Assembly: GCF_002101705.1 (NCBI RefSeq)
Contig: NZ_LQPC01000035.1
Location: 1-61,869, forward strand
Reading direction: 5' to 3'
Origin: Mycolicibacterium iranicum
GTDB lineage: Bacteria > Actinomycetota > Actinomycetes > Mycobacteriales > Mycobacteriaceae
Length of the DNA: 61,869 nt
This document shows positions 35,781 to 44,698 of the stretch, piece after piece. The notes beneath the pieces were generated by a model, which worked only from the letters and a program-made list of their open reading frames with translations, was not told the DNA's origin and ran no database searches. How positions within the stretch are numbered: position 1 is the first letter of the stretch; every line of letters begins with the position of its first letter. Both the position numbers and the translations under genes were made by a program.

Positions 35781-36943
35781 CCCGGCTGGCCGATCTGCGC
35801 GGTATTTCTGGGCGGCCCTGCGATGGGACCGAACAGGAACTGTTTCAGGCCATCGGCATTCAGAAGGATTCCAGGGTTGTTGTACTTGAAGGGGTTAGCG
35901 CCGGTGTCGGCGACGACGAACGGAACACGCGTCTCGAAGGGAAGTTTCGGAAGCCCGACGCACTGGGGGCCGCCGGTGGCCGCCACCTTCGGCAATTCGG
36001 TCGGGTAACGGTATCGTTCGGCGGCGAGATTGAACCCGGTCAGCACGATGGCCCCGGGCTTTTCCAACGGAGCATTTTCTTTCTGGAGATCGAGCATCGT
36101 CGCCAGGGAGCAATACACCGCGTCGCGATACTCATCGAGCAGCGTGGTCGTGGGGAGAAGCAGCCGAAGTACCTCGGTCAGTGGCCGACTGTTGGTCGCG
36201 ACGACCTCACTACCGGTCCCGGTCAGGCCGATGGCGCTGAGCAGGAACTTGTCGAGTTCTTGCTGTTGGTCAACAAGGGTTCGACTGAGCTCACTCGTGT
36301 TGTCCGCGAGTGAAAGTAGATCGGGCATGGCGTCGGCATATGTGCCGATCACTGCCGGTGCCAGAGCGAGATCATGAGAGAGCGCAGGCAGATGTGGTTC
36401 TACTGACCCGAGCAGCGAGTTCAGTTCGTCGATGGTGGAACCGATGACACCTCCGCGGCCGCCGATTCCCTGATCGATCGCTGTCAGGATTCCGTTCAGC
36501 TTCTCTGGCTCGATGGCGTCCAGCAGCTGTGTGAGGCGTTCGAACACGGTGTTGATCTCGACGGTGACGTGTTCGGCGTCAAGAACCTGCCCCTGCCGTA
36601 CGGATTCCGAGGCGGGTGTCGCAGGTGGGATCAGTTGAACGAACTTCGCGCCGAACACTGTGGTCGATGCGATGTCGACCCGCACATTGGCCGGGATCAT
36701 GGGTACCGCAGCCGGGTCGAGCGAGAGCTGGAGGACGGCGTATCCATCGGCGCCGTCCCGAATCGCGCTCACGGTGCCGACCTGAATGTCTCGCATCTTC
36801 ACCTTCGCGTCCGGGTTCATGACCAAACCCGCACGCTCCGAAAGGACGACGACATCCACCGATTCCGTGAAGCTGCCCCGGAAGAGACCGATGGAGAGCG
36901 TGATCACTGCTGCCGCCGTCAGGACGGAACAGAATCCCAGCAC
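35777..36943 (-). CDS. mceA: Mce family protein, MceA position
   Basis: This 388-residue protein has an N-terminal hydrophobic segment and the hallmark MceA motif LSERAGLVMNPDAKVKMRDI followed by STTVFGAKFVQLIPP. The only usual start codon I can find is a GTG at 36943; the frame stays open upstream with positively charged residues (IGRFTRP), so the annotated N-terminus may be short. In known mce operons mceA follows two yrbE permease genes; here the space upstream is a 237-base promoter region and then a CoA-transferase gene. Confidence 0.87.
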   Translation of the reverse strand: MLGFCSVLTAAAVITLSIGLFRGSFTESVDVVVLSERAGLVMNPDAKVKMRDIQVGTVSAIRDGADGYAVLQLSLDPAAVPMIPANVRVDIASTTVFGAKFVQLIPPATPASESVRQGQVLDAEHVTVEINTVFERLTQLLDAIEPEKLNGILTAIDQGIGGRGGVIGSTIDELNSLLGSVEPHLPALSHDLALAPAVIGTYADAMPDLLSLADNTSELSRTLVDQQQELDKFLLSAIGLTGTGSEVVATNSRPLTEVLRLLLPTTTLLDEYRDAVYCSLATMLDLQKENAPLEKPGAIVLTGFNLAAERYRYPTELPKVAATGGPQCVGLPKLPFETRVPFVVADTGANPFKYNNPGILLNADGLKQFLFGPIAGPPRNTAQIGQPG

Positions 36944-37115
36944 CGGGCGAGTGAACCTACCGATGACGGGCTCCCCGTCCGCTGGCGGGGAGCCGCCACC
37001 TGCTATCGACGCGATAGTCCGTCGATTGTGCGCTTGTCGGCAACAGCACGTCCCTCCGCCTTCTGCGTGGTCTGGTGGTCCCCGACGCGGACCGAAAATT
37101 ACGCCTTTCAGAAAC

Positions 37116-37131
37116 GTAAATACGTATTTCC
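37116..37131. promoter_or_regulatory. Palindrome upstream of mceA (AAATACGTATTT core)
   Basis: A perfect 12-bp palindrome at 37118-37129 lies about 175 bases upstream of the mceA start, in the 237-base gap after the CoA-transferase gene. Read as a 6-4-6 site it is GTAAAT-ACGT-ATTTCC, a poor match (8 of 12) to the consensus seen elsewhere. It may be a divergent copy or a site for another regulator. It is the only clear regulatory-looking element in this gap. Confidence 0.4.
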
Positions 37132-37180
37132 GTCAGGTAAGCAGATCGTATAGGAGCTTCGATGCGGTTACTAGGAAATC

Positions 37181-39613
37181 TCAGATGTTGAGGATGCGTT
37201 CGCCGATGACATTGCGGGCTCGTAGCGCGGCGATGTCGCTGTCGGAAAGTCCTTGAGCGCGCAATACCTCGTTGTTGTGCTGACCCAGGGTTGGCGGTGC
37301 AGTCCTGTGCTGGTGTGTGGGCCCAGGGCTGATCCGGAACGGCCAACCTGGGTATCGGTGGCGACCGGTGACGGGGTGCTCCAGGTCCTCGTAGTAGCTC
37401 CGCGCCTCGAGTTGATCGATTTGATACATGCGATCAGAGGTGAGTACGCGTTCGGCGGGTACGCCGCGGGCCCCGAGCTGCTCTACCGCGTCGTCGGGAT
37501 TGAGGCGGGCACTCCAGCCTCCCAAGATCGTGTCGAAGTCCTCGTGATGTGCGAGTCTGGCGCTCGCACAGAAGAATCGGGGATCCTCGGCCAGCTCGGG
37601 ACGTCCGAGAACCTCGACTGTCGCTTTCCAATCGGCGTCATCGCGCACGCTGACTGCGATCCATTCACCCTCCACGGCAGTGGCGTATACCCCTTGGGTG
37701 AATACCCGGTGCCGATTACCCTCGCGAGCCTGCACCGTACCTGTGAGCGAAAACTCGATGACCGGTTCAGCGGTGACGGCGGCACCCACTTCTATCTGGG
37801 CGACCTCGATCAGCTGCCCCTCGCCCGTCCGATCCCGGTGTTCAAGGGCCGCCAAGAGGGCGACCCCGGCGTGCACTCCGGCGATTGGGTCGGCGGGACC
37901 CTGCAGATTGCACGGAGGCCCATCGTTGTAACCGGTGACCGAAGACATACCGGACAACTGCTCGATGTTGAGTGCCCATCCGACGTAGTCGCGCCACGGG
38001 CCAACAAGGCCGAACCCGGGCATCCGCACCATGATGAGACCTGGGTTGATCTTGACCAACGAGTCGTAATCCAGCCCGAAGTTCTCAACAACCCGGGGTG
38101 AGAAGTTCTCCACCACGACATCAGCCTCGGACGCCAATTTCTTTGCGATGTCCAGACCTTCGCGTGACGACAAATCCAGTGTGACGTCACGCTTGTTCAA
38201 ATTTGTGCCCTGCCACAGCGGTCCGCGCTCGTACCAGTCGTCGCCCTCGCGCAGCAATGCACCGGAATACCGATGGCTGTCAGGTCGTTGGATCGACTCG
38301 ACCTTGATCACATCCGCACCGAACGCACCGAGGTAGCACGTCAGATATGCGCCGGCCCAGAACGTGCTGAGATCGAAGACCCTCAGACCGGCTAAGGGCA
38401 GGGCCGAATCCAAACCGGCGTTGGGCACAACCGGCAACGGGTGTGCCGGCCACGTGTCCTTCGGAGCGGGTCCAAGACGTGGGGCTGGCGGTGACGATAC
38501 CGCGCCGGATGCGCGGGACAGTCGGAAAGGGGGTCCCGGCCGCCGGAATCGCTGTGACTCAGCTCCATTCGCGGCAGATTCGATGAAGAACCCCCGCTCC
38601 GCGTATTGGGGACACTCCACGATGGAGGCACCGTCGGTAACAGGTGCGGCGGGGATACGCATCGCTTGACTGATATCGACGATCTCGGCCACCGTCATCG
38701 AGTCGAACCACGGCTGAGCCTTGGCAAAGAACTCGTCACGTTCCGGCCCACCGAGCATGATCGCGAGCTGATGTTCCTCGAACTCCGGCAGGCCCACCAT
38801 CGCGCAGACGTCCAGCCAGTGCTGCCCGGTGAGGCAATTGACGCCGACCCATCCGTCGGATGCGCGAACGATGCCCAACATCGGCGCCGCTTTGGCATTG
38901 GTCGGAAGGCCCATGCTGCGCAGTCGCTCGGCGAGCAACATCGGATAAGGCAATGTCGACAGCAGTGATTCGAACATCGAGACATCCACCTCGACTGGGC
39001 GCTTACTCGCGTTACGCGCAATTCGCCACGCAGTCAACGCACCCAGCGCCGCATAGGCGCCTGGAATGTACTCCGGAATTCGCCCACCCGCCTGCACTGG
39101 CGGCCGCCCAAACTCCCTGTCATTTACCCATCCCGAAGCCGCCTGCAGCGTTAGGGCGGTCGTCTGGCGGTCGCGCAGCGGACCGTGCTGGCCGAAGTCA
39201 GAGATGCGCACCACGATCAGACCGGGATTCGCCGACTGCAGCTCATCGATGTCGAACACGGCATTCCACCGTGACAGTGCACCCGGGGCCAAGTTTTCGA
39301 CCAACATATCGGCATCGGCGAGCAGTTCGTGCAGCACTGCGATGTCCTGGTCGTTACTCGGATCGACTGTGCCGCCGGTCTTTCCGGAGTTGAGGTACTC
39401 GAAGAGGCCGCCCTGGTCGGGTCCCACCTCACCTCGGGCGAAAGGGCCCCAGAAGCGTAAGGGATCGCCGGACGACGGTTCGACCTTGTGGACATGTGCG
39501 CCCAAATCTGCGAGCAACTTGGTGCAGTACGGTCCTGCGATGTGTTCACCGACTTCGACGACTCGCAGCCCCTGTAATGGCCCTGTCTGTGCTTGAGGAT
39601 TCGCTCCGTTCAC
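37181..39613 (-). CDS. Double-domain CaiB/BaiF (class III) CoA-transferase
   Basis: This 810-residue protein is a head-to-tail fusion of two class III CoA-transferase domains. The first (about 1-390) begins LQGLRVVEVGEHIAGPYCTK; the second (about 405-800) begins LAGLRVFDLSTFWAGAYLTC. Each has its own nucleotide-like fold and MVRMPGFG or VVRISDFG strand. At the expected catalytic acid the second domain has Asp (GPADPIAGVHAG), whereas the first has Glu (IPEYIPGAYAAL). Single-domain members are about 400 residues and form interlocked dimers, so one chain may make a pseudo-dimer. The start overlaps the aldehyde dehydrogenase stop. Confidence 0.85.
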   Translation of the reverse strand: MNGANPQAQTGPLQGLRVVEVGEHIAGPYCTKLLADLGAHVHKVEPSSGDPLRFWGPFARGEVGPDQGGLFEYLNSGKTGGTVDPSNDQDIAVLHELLADADMLVENLAPGALSRWNAVFDIDELQSANPGLIVVRISDFGQHGPLRDRQTTALTLQAASGWVNDREFGRPPVQAGGRIPEYIPGAYAALGALTAWRIARNASKRPVEVDVSMFESLLSTLPYPMLLAERLRSMGLPTNAKAAPMLGIVRASDGWVGVNCLTGQHWLDVCAMVGLPEFEEHQLAIMLGGPERDEFFAKAQPWFDSMTVAEIVDISQAMRIPAAPVTDGASIVECPQYAERGFFIESAANGAESQRFRRPGPPFRLSRASGAVSSPPAPRLGPAPKDTWPAHPLPVVPNAGLDSALPLAGLRVFDLSTFWAGAYLTCYLGAFGADVIKVESIQRPDSHRYSGALLREGDDWYERGPLWQGTNLNKRDVTLDLSSREGLDIAKKLASEADVVVENFSPRVVENFGLDYDSLVKINPGLIMVRMPGFGLVGPWRDYVGWALNIEQLSGMSSVTGYNDGPPCNLQGPADPIAGVHAGVALLAALEHRDRTGEGQLIEVAQIEVGAAVTAEPVIEFSLTGTVQAREGNRHRVFTQGVYATAVEGEWIAVSVRDDADWKATVEVLGRPELAEDPRFFCASARLAHHEDFDTILGGWSARLNPDDAVEQLGARGVPAERVLTSDRMYQIDQLEARSYYEDLEHPVTGRHRYPGWPFRISPGPTHQHRTAPPTLGQHNNEVLRAQGLSDSDIAALRARNVIGERILNI

Positions 39614-41070
39614 GCCGGCACCCCGATCGCCTTGGGCTCCATGTAGGAACGCAACCCCATCACGCCGCCCTCGCGCCCGATGCCGCTCTGTTTGAACCCA
39701 CCAAAGGGGGCGTCACCGGGAATCGTTCCATTGATCGAGACCTGCCCGGTCCGAATTCGCCGGGCGATGGCCAATGCACGCTCGACGTCGCTCCCCCAGA
39801 CCGCCCCACCCAACCCGTACTGCGAATTATTAGCTATCGCAACCGCTTCGTCGTCATCGCGATAGCGCAGCACAGTCAGCACCGGGCCGAATACCTCCTC
39901 CTGGGCGATGTATGAATCGGCGGTAGCACCGGTGATAATGGTCGGCTCGAAGTAGAAGCCCTTGTCCAAATGTTTGGGCCGGGCGCCGCCGGTCACCACG
40001 GTGGCGCCATCACGTTCCGCCTGTGCGACGAACTCCTCGACCCGGTCCAGGTGCTCACGGCTGATCAAGGGGCCCATCGTCACGTCGGGGTCGCTGGGAT
40101 CGCCGGTGACGGTCCTGCTGGCGGCGTCCACCAGCCCTCCGACGATCTCGTCGTGGAGTGCGTCCGGGACGAGCAGACGGCTGTTGAGGATGCAGGCCTG
40201 CCCGGCATGAAGCGTGCACCCCTCGAACAGCAGACGCTGCAGAAGTTCATCGTCGATATCGGCGTCTTCGGTCACAATGGACGCGGATTTCCCGCCACAC
40301 TCCAATAGAATTCGCTTCATCGTCTCGGCGGCCCCCGCCATCACGCTGCGGCCCACCGCGGAGCTTCCGGTGAAGCTGACGAGATTCACTCGCGGGTCGA
40401 CCGTGAGGACTCGACTTGCCTCGACGCCGGTGGGAGTGACCACATTGACCACGCCGGCAGGAATGTCGGTCTCTTCGTCGATGATCCGTGCGAGCGCCAG
40501 GCCCGCAAGCGGAGTCAGCGGAGACGGCTTGAGCACCACAGTGTTTCCGGCGGCCAGCGCCGCCCCTACCTTCATCGCATTCAGGGTGTGCGGGAAGTTC
40601 CACGGGGTCAGGATGCTGACCACACCCAGCGGCTCATACCGAAGCAGGGTGTTTCCGGCGGCACCCCAGGCATCCATCGGAGCCTCAGCCGGCTCCATCG
40701 CAAGCTCTGCGGCGTGGCCGACCATGAAGGCGGGGCCCTCGACGTGGATGATGCGCTCGTTTGCCGAACAGCCCCACTCGGCTTGTGCCAAAGAGTTGAT
40801 CTCTTCGGCGCGGGACAACATCGCGTCGCTGAGCTGCTGAATGCAGCGTGAGCGTTCCGCAGGGTCGAGCGCACTCCAGCGACCGGAGTCGAATGCCGAT
40901 CGAGCCGCGACGATCGCGTCTTCAACCTGCCCAACGCTGGCATCGGGCGCGGTCGCTATCGGCTCCTCGGTCGCGGGATTGAGGACGTTGTAGCGGCCGG
41001 CATCGGGGTCGACCCACCGGCCGTCGATGAAGTGTCCATACGTGTCGACGAGGGGACGCGAGTCTGCCAT
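39610..41070 (-). CDS. NAD(P)-dependent aldehyde dehydrogenase
   Basis: This 486-residue enzyme has the full ALDH signature: SILTPWNFPHTLNAMKVGAA, VNLVSFTGSSAVGRSVMAGA, the general-base Glu in LLECGGKSASIV, the nucleophilic Cys in LHAGQACILNSR, and GPVLTVLRYRDDDEAV. It oxidises an aldehyde to the acid, which could then receive CoA from the coupled CoA-transferase. I start it at the ATG at 41070; longer frames reach 41130 without support. It is divergent from the P450 of the igr-like operon. Confidence 0.88.
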   Translation of the reverse strand: MADSRPLVDTYGHFIDGRWVDPDAGRYNVLNPATEEPIATAPDASVGQVEDAIVAARSAFDSGRWSALDPAERSRCIQQLSDAMLSRAEEINSLAQAEWGCSANERIIHVEGPAFMVGHAAELAMEPAEAPMDAWGAAGNTLLRYEPLGVVSILTPWNFPHTLNAMKVGAALAAGNTVVLKPSPLTPLAGLALARIIDEETDIPAGVVNVVTPTGVEASRVLTVDPRVNLVSFTGSSAVGRSVMAGAAETMKRILLECGGKSASIVTEDADIDDELLQRLLFEGCTLHAGQACILNSRLLVPDALHDEIVGGLVDAASRTVTGDPSDPDVTMGPLISREHLDRVEEFVAQAERDGATVVTGGARPKHLDKGFYFEPTIITGATADSYIAQEEVFGPVLTVLRYRDDDEAVAIANNSQYGLGGAVWGSDVERALAIARRIRTGQVSINGTIPGDAPFGGFKQSGIGREGGVMGLRSYMEPKAIGVPA

Positions 41071-41305
41071 CAGCGGTGTCGTGCCTTTCCGGCCTGCGAA
41101 TGCGTGCCACCGAGCAACCGGCGACCACATTGCCCTACATATCGACTCCGTGTGTACACCTCACGACGGTGACGAGTCAATGAATTGCCATTTGAACAGC
41201 AATAACGCCGATTGACATGCCGTCACCGCTTGAGGTAGACACTGTATCCGTCGGACATATCAATCTTCTATGTACGACGAACTCAGGCCGACCGGAAGGC
41301 GCACC

Positions 41306-42499
41306 GTGCCGACATCCACAGTCCCGCTGCATTCACCGGACTTCTACGCCGGCGACCCGTACCCGGCGTACAAGGAGTTGCGCGGCTCGACGCCGGTGGT
41401 ATGGAACGACGTCACCAATTTCTGGGCGCTGCTCAAGTACGAAGACGTCCGCTACGTTTCCGGACATCCGCTGCTGTTCTCGTCGACGCAGGGGATCACC
41501 ATCCCCGATCCGACGCTGCCTGAACCTGTTCAGGAGGGCAACTTGATCTTCACAGACCCGCCCCGGCACCGGCAGCTCCGCAAATTGATCAACTCCGGGT
41601 TCACCCGTCGTCAGGTGACATTGCTGGAGCCCAAGGTGCGCGAGATCGTCAAGGGCATCCTCGATGACGTCGACCCGTCCCGTCCGTACGAGTTCGCCGA
41701 GGAGATCGCCGCACCGCTGCCCACTCGGATGATTGCCGAAATGCTGGGCGCCCCGCCCGAGGATTGGGAACAGTTCCGCACCTGGTCCGACGCTGCCGTG
41801 GGCGGCGACGACCCCGATATCGAGATGGACCCGCTCGTCGCGATGGCCGAGTTGTACGAGTACTTCCTGAAATTGATCGCCATCCGACGCTCCGGGACCC
41901 TCACCGACAGCGAGGATCTCCTGTCGATCCTGGCCGCAGCCGAGGTCGATGGCGAACGCCTGTCGGACGAAGATCTGCTCAATTTCTCCTTTCTGCTACT
42001 CGTCGCCGGAAACGAGACCACGCGCAACCTCATCGCTCTCGGGACATTGGCACTGATTGAAAACCCGGACCAGTTCGCCTTGTTGCGTGCCAACCCCGAT
42101 CTGATGCCGAGCGCCGTCGAGGAGATGCTCCGGTACACCAGTCCGGTGACCCACATGGCCCGCCGCGCCACAGAAGACGTGGAGATCCGAGGTCAGCGAA
42201 TCTCGGCCGGCGACACCGTGGTGATGCTCTACGGCTCAGCCAATCGCGACGAAGAGATCTTCGGGCCGAGCAGTGAAGTGTTCGACATAACCCGAAACCC
42301 CAATCCGCACATCGCCTTCGGAGCCGGCGAGCACGCATGTCTAGGAGCCCAGTTGGCGCGGATGGAAGCACGAATCATGTTCGAGGTTCTGCTCGGCACC
42401 TATCCGACCATCGAACTCACCGGAGACGTCACCCGCCTGCGCGCCACCATGGTGCCGGGCGTCAAGAGCATGCCGGTACGACTGGAAGCGAGCGTCTGA
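41306..42499 (+). CDS. Cytochrome P450 (first gene of the igr-like operon)
   Basis: This 397-residue P450 has the I-helix motif LLLVAGNETTRNLI, the K-helix EEMLRYTSPVTHMARRA and the haem site FGAGEHACLGAQLARMEAR. The GTG at 41306 has GGAAGG seven bases upstream; an ATG at 41270 has no such site. Position matches cyp125 in the cholesterol igr operon, although I cannot say it is that subfamily. The stop overlaps the ACAD start (TGATG). The 235-base gap upstream, shared with the aldehyde dehydrogenase gene, holds no clear full-match operator. Confidence 0.85.
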   Translation: MPTSTVPLHSPDFYAGDPYPAYKELRGSTPVVWNDVTNFWALLKYEDVRYVSGHPLLFSSTQGITIPDPTLPEPVQEGNLIFTDPPRHRQLRKLINSGFTRRQVTLLEPKVREIVKGILDDVDPSRPYEFAEEIAAPLPTRMIAEMLGAPPEDWEQFRTWSDAAVGGDDPDIEMDPLVAMAELYEYFLKLIAIRRSGTLTDSEDLLSILAAAEVDGERLSDEDLLNFSFLLLVAGNETTRNLIALGTLALIENPDQFALLRANPDLMPSAVEEMLRYTSPVTHMARRATEDVEIRGQRISAGDTVVMLYGSANRDEEIFGPSSEVFDITRNPNPHIAFGAGEHACLGAQLARMEARIMFEVLLGTYPTIELTGDVTRLRATMVPGVKSMPVRLEASV

Positions 42500-43680
42500 T
42501 GGACTTCGACTACACGCCGGAACAGATCCAGCTTCGCAAGGACTACCGCGAACGCCTCGAGGCGGTGATGACGCCCGAGCGGCGGGCAGCCGTGGCCGGA
42601 CTGATGGAAGGCGGCGCTGCCATCGCCGAAGTTCGCCGAGCACTCGGCGCGGCGGGGCTGCTCGGTGTCGCGTGGCCCACCGAATACGGCGGCCACGGCC
42701 TAAGCGCGCTGGAGCAGTACATCTTTGGCGAAGAGGCGCGCCGGGTCAATGCACCGTTGCCGATGATCACGCTCAACACCGTGGGTCCCACGCTGATCCA
42801 GTTCGGTACCGAAGAACAGAAATCCACGTTCCTGCCGGCCATTCTGAAGGGAACCGTGGAATTCGCGATCGGGTACTCCGAGCCCGGCGCAGGCAGTGAT
42901 CTCGCGTCTCTGCGGACCACCGCGGTACGTCAAGGAGACGAGTTCGTGATCAACGGCGCAAAGATGTGGACAAGTGGGGCCGAATTCGCCGACTACATCT
43001 GGCTGGCAGCGCGCACCGACCCGGAGGCCAAGAAGCACAAGGGCATTACGGTTTTCATCGTGCCGACTAGTTCACCGGGGTTCTCGTGGAAGCCCCTCCG
43101 CACCATGCCCGGGGTGTCGACGTATTACACCTTCTACGACGACGTCCGCGTTCCCGCCAGCGCGATCGTGCTCGGCGAGAACCAGGGCTGGAAGCTGGTC
43201 ACCAATCAGCTCAACCTCGAACGCGCAGCGCTCGGCAACCTCGGAGCTCTCGAACCGCTTCTCCAGAAGACACTGAAGTGGGCGCGTGAAACCCCGCTGG
43301 ACGATGGCGCGGTGATCGACCAACCCTGGGTTCAGCAGGCCCTGGCCCGCGCCGAAGCACAGGTCGCGGCGTACCGCCTGCTCAACCTGCGCGTGAACGC
43401 AAACATGGGCTCGAGTGCGCTGGGTATGGCCGAAGCCTCAGCCGCAAAAGTCTTCGGTACAGAGCTCACCCAACAGGTGGCACGCGAACTGCTCGACGTC
43501 GTCGGCCACGCCGCAGTGCGTAAAGACGACGCCGCCCCGTTGAAAGGCGAACTGGAGAGCGCCTACCGCCTCGCCGTCATCAACACCTTCGGCGGAGGCG
43601 CCAACGAACTTCAACGCGACATCATCGCGATGGCCGGTCTCGGGATGCCTCGGGCGCCCCGCGATATGCGGGCCTCGTGA
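42499..43680 (+). CDS. Acyl-CoA dehydrogenase, FadE29-like position
   Basis: This 393-residue ACAD has WPTEYGGHGLSALEQYIFGE, GYSEPGAGSDLASLRTTAVR, INGAKMWTSGAEFADYIWLA and the C-terminal NTFGGGANELQRDIIAMAGL. The FGGGANE segment is the form seen in mycobacterial steroid FadE proteins that work as heterotetramers. Its partner would be the 368-residue ACAD at 44699. Together they would desaturate a branched or side-chain acyl-CoA. The start ATG overlaps the P450 stop. Confidence 0.85.
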   Translation: MDFDYTPEQIQLRKDYRERLEAVMTPERRAAVAGLMEGGAAIAEVRRALGAAGLLGVAWPTEYGGHGLSALEQYIFGEEARRVNAPLPMITLNTVGPTLIQFGTEEQKSTFLPAILKGTVEFAIGYSEPGAGSDLASLRTTAVRQGDEFVINGAKMWTSGAEFADYIWLAARTDPEAKKHKGITVFIVPTSSPGFSWKPLRTMPGVSTYYTFYDDVRVPASAIVLGENQGWKLVTNQLNLERAALGNLGALEPLLQKTLKWARETPLDDGAVIDQPWVQQALARAEAQVAAYRLLNLRVNANMGSSALGMAEASAAKVFGTELTQQVARELLDVVGHAAVRKDDAAPLKGELESAYRLAVINTFGGGANELQRDIIAMAGLGMPRAPRDMRAS

Positions 43681-43716
43681 GAGAAGGGACGGCTCACCCG
43701 ATGGAAGGACAGATAC

Positions 43717-44265
43717 GTGTCTGAGTTCGACAAGGACGAACTGCGCAAGCGTCTCGATGCGCTGATCGGTCAGCCGATCAGCTCGGGGCAACCGGTGAAA
43801 TCACCGGACCCCGTGAACGCAGCCATGATTCGGCACTGGGCATACGCGCTATGCGACTTCAACCCCGCATACCTCGACGAGGATTTCGCGAAGAACTCCC
43901 GTTATGGCGGCATCGTCTCACCGCCTGTCATGCTTCAGTCCTGGACGATGGCTCCCCCCAAGATCGAGGGCATTCACGACCGCGGCGGTGTCCCCGTTGA
44001 ACTCGGAGAGAATCCTTTGCAGTTTCTCGCCGACGCCGGATACACGGGAATCGTCGCGACCAACTCCGAGTTCGAGATCGAGCGATACCCCCGAGTGGGT
44101 GACGATCTCACGGCCGAGACAGTGTTCGAGACAATTTCGGATGAGAAGAAGACCGCGATGGGCACCGGCTTCTTCGTCACCTGGGTCACGACATACCGCA
44201 ACCAAGATGGCGAGGTCGTCGGTCGACAGCGCTTCCGCACACTGCGATTCAAGAAGGGGGGCTGA
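43717..44265 (+). CDS. ChsH2-type MaoC-like hydratase subunit (N-terminal half only)
   Basis: This 182-residue protein matches the N-terminal MaoC domain of ChsH2: IRHWAYALCDFNPAYLDEDF, GIVSPPVMLQSWTMAPP, AGYTGIVATNSEFEIERYPR and RQRFRTLRFKK. In cholesterol catabolism ChsH2 is one chain of about 311 residues with a C-terminal DUF35 domain; here the frame ends before DUF35, which is the next gene, one base on. The GTG start has GGAAGGA upstream. With the ChsH1-like protein at 45802 it would form an unusual enoyl-CoA hydratase. Confidence 0.82.
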   Translation: MSEFDKDELRKRLDALIGQPISSGQPVKSPDPVNAAMIRHWAYALCDFNPAYLDEDFAKNSRYGGIVSPPVMLQSWTMAPPKIEGIHDRGGVPVELGENPLQFLADAGYTGIVATNSEFEIERYPRVGDDLTAETVFETISDEKKTAMGTGFFVTWVTTYRNQDGEVVGRQRFRTLRFKKGG

Positions 44266-44266
44266 C

Positions 44267-44680
44267 ATGGCGCAACGACTCGCGCCGTCGATCAGCCCGG
44301 ACACCGAATTCTTCTGGTCGGGGCTCAAAGAGGGCGAGTTGCGCATCCAGCGTTGTGTCAGCTGCAAGACCTTGCGCGTACCGCCGCGGCCGATGTGCGG
44401 CAACTGCCAGTCTCTGGAATGGGATTATGTCGTCTCGACTGGTCGCGGGACCGTGTACAGCTTCGTCATGCCGCAGTACCCGCCGCTGCCGTTCCTGCAG
44501 TACCCCTATGTCGTGGCACTGATCGACCTCGACGAAGGTGTTCGCATCGTCTCAAACCTGTGCGACATCAACCCCGATGACATTGAAACCGGGATGCCCG
44601 TCGAGGTGTTCTACGAGACCTTCGAAGCACTCCCCAGCGGAAACGAGCTGGTATTGCACCAGTTCCGCCCCGCCAGCTGA
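44267..44680 (+). CDS. DUF35/OB-fold zinc-ribbon protein (ChsH2 C-terminal half)
   Basis: This 137-residue protein has a four-cysteine zinc ribbon (CVSCKTLRVPPRPMCGNC) and then an OB-fold segment, WDYVVSTGRGTVYSFVMPQY and VVALIDLDEGVRIVSNL. It corresponds to the DUF35 domain that in ChsH2 docks onto Ltp2 to form an active retro-aldolase. Unlike ChsH2 itself, it keeps a full Cys4 set. The ATG follows the previous stop by one base (TGACATG). It is almost certainly the partner of the Ltp2-like protein at 46251. Confidence 0.85.
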   Translation: MAQRLAPSISPDTEFFWSGLKEGELRIQRCVSCKTLRVPPRPMCGNCQSLEWDYVVSTGRGTVYSFVMPQYPPLPFLQYPYVVALIDLDEGVRIVSNLCDINPDDIETGMPVEVFYETFEALPSGNELVLHQFRPAS

Positions 44681-44698
44681 ACCGAGGCGGAACAGAAC

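Noticed and set aside
37021..37060. GTG with GGAGGG upstream in the gap before mceA, opening a 30-codon frame
   Set aside because: The peptide is Arg-rich, shows no membrane helix and is not a YrbE remnant. The spacing is too short for a good ribosome site.
41071..41305. Inverted repeat CGGTGACG and CGTCACCG about 45 bases apart before the P450
   Set aside because: The arms are short for such a wide spacing, and the sequence is unrelated to the shared operator, so chance is likely.
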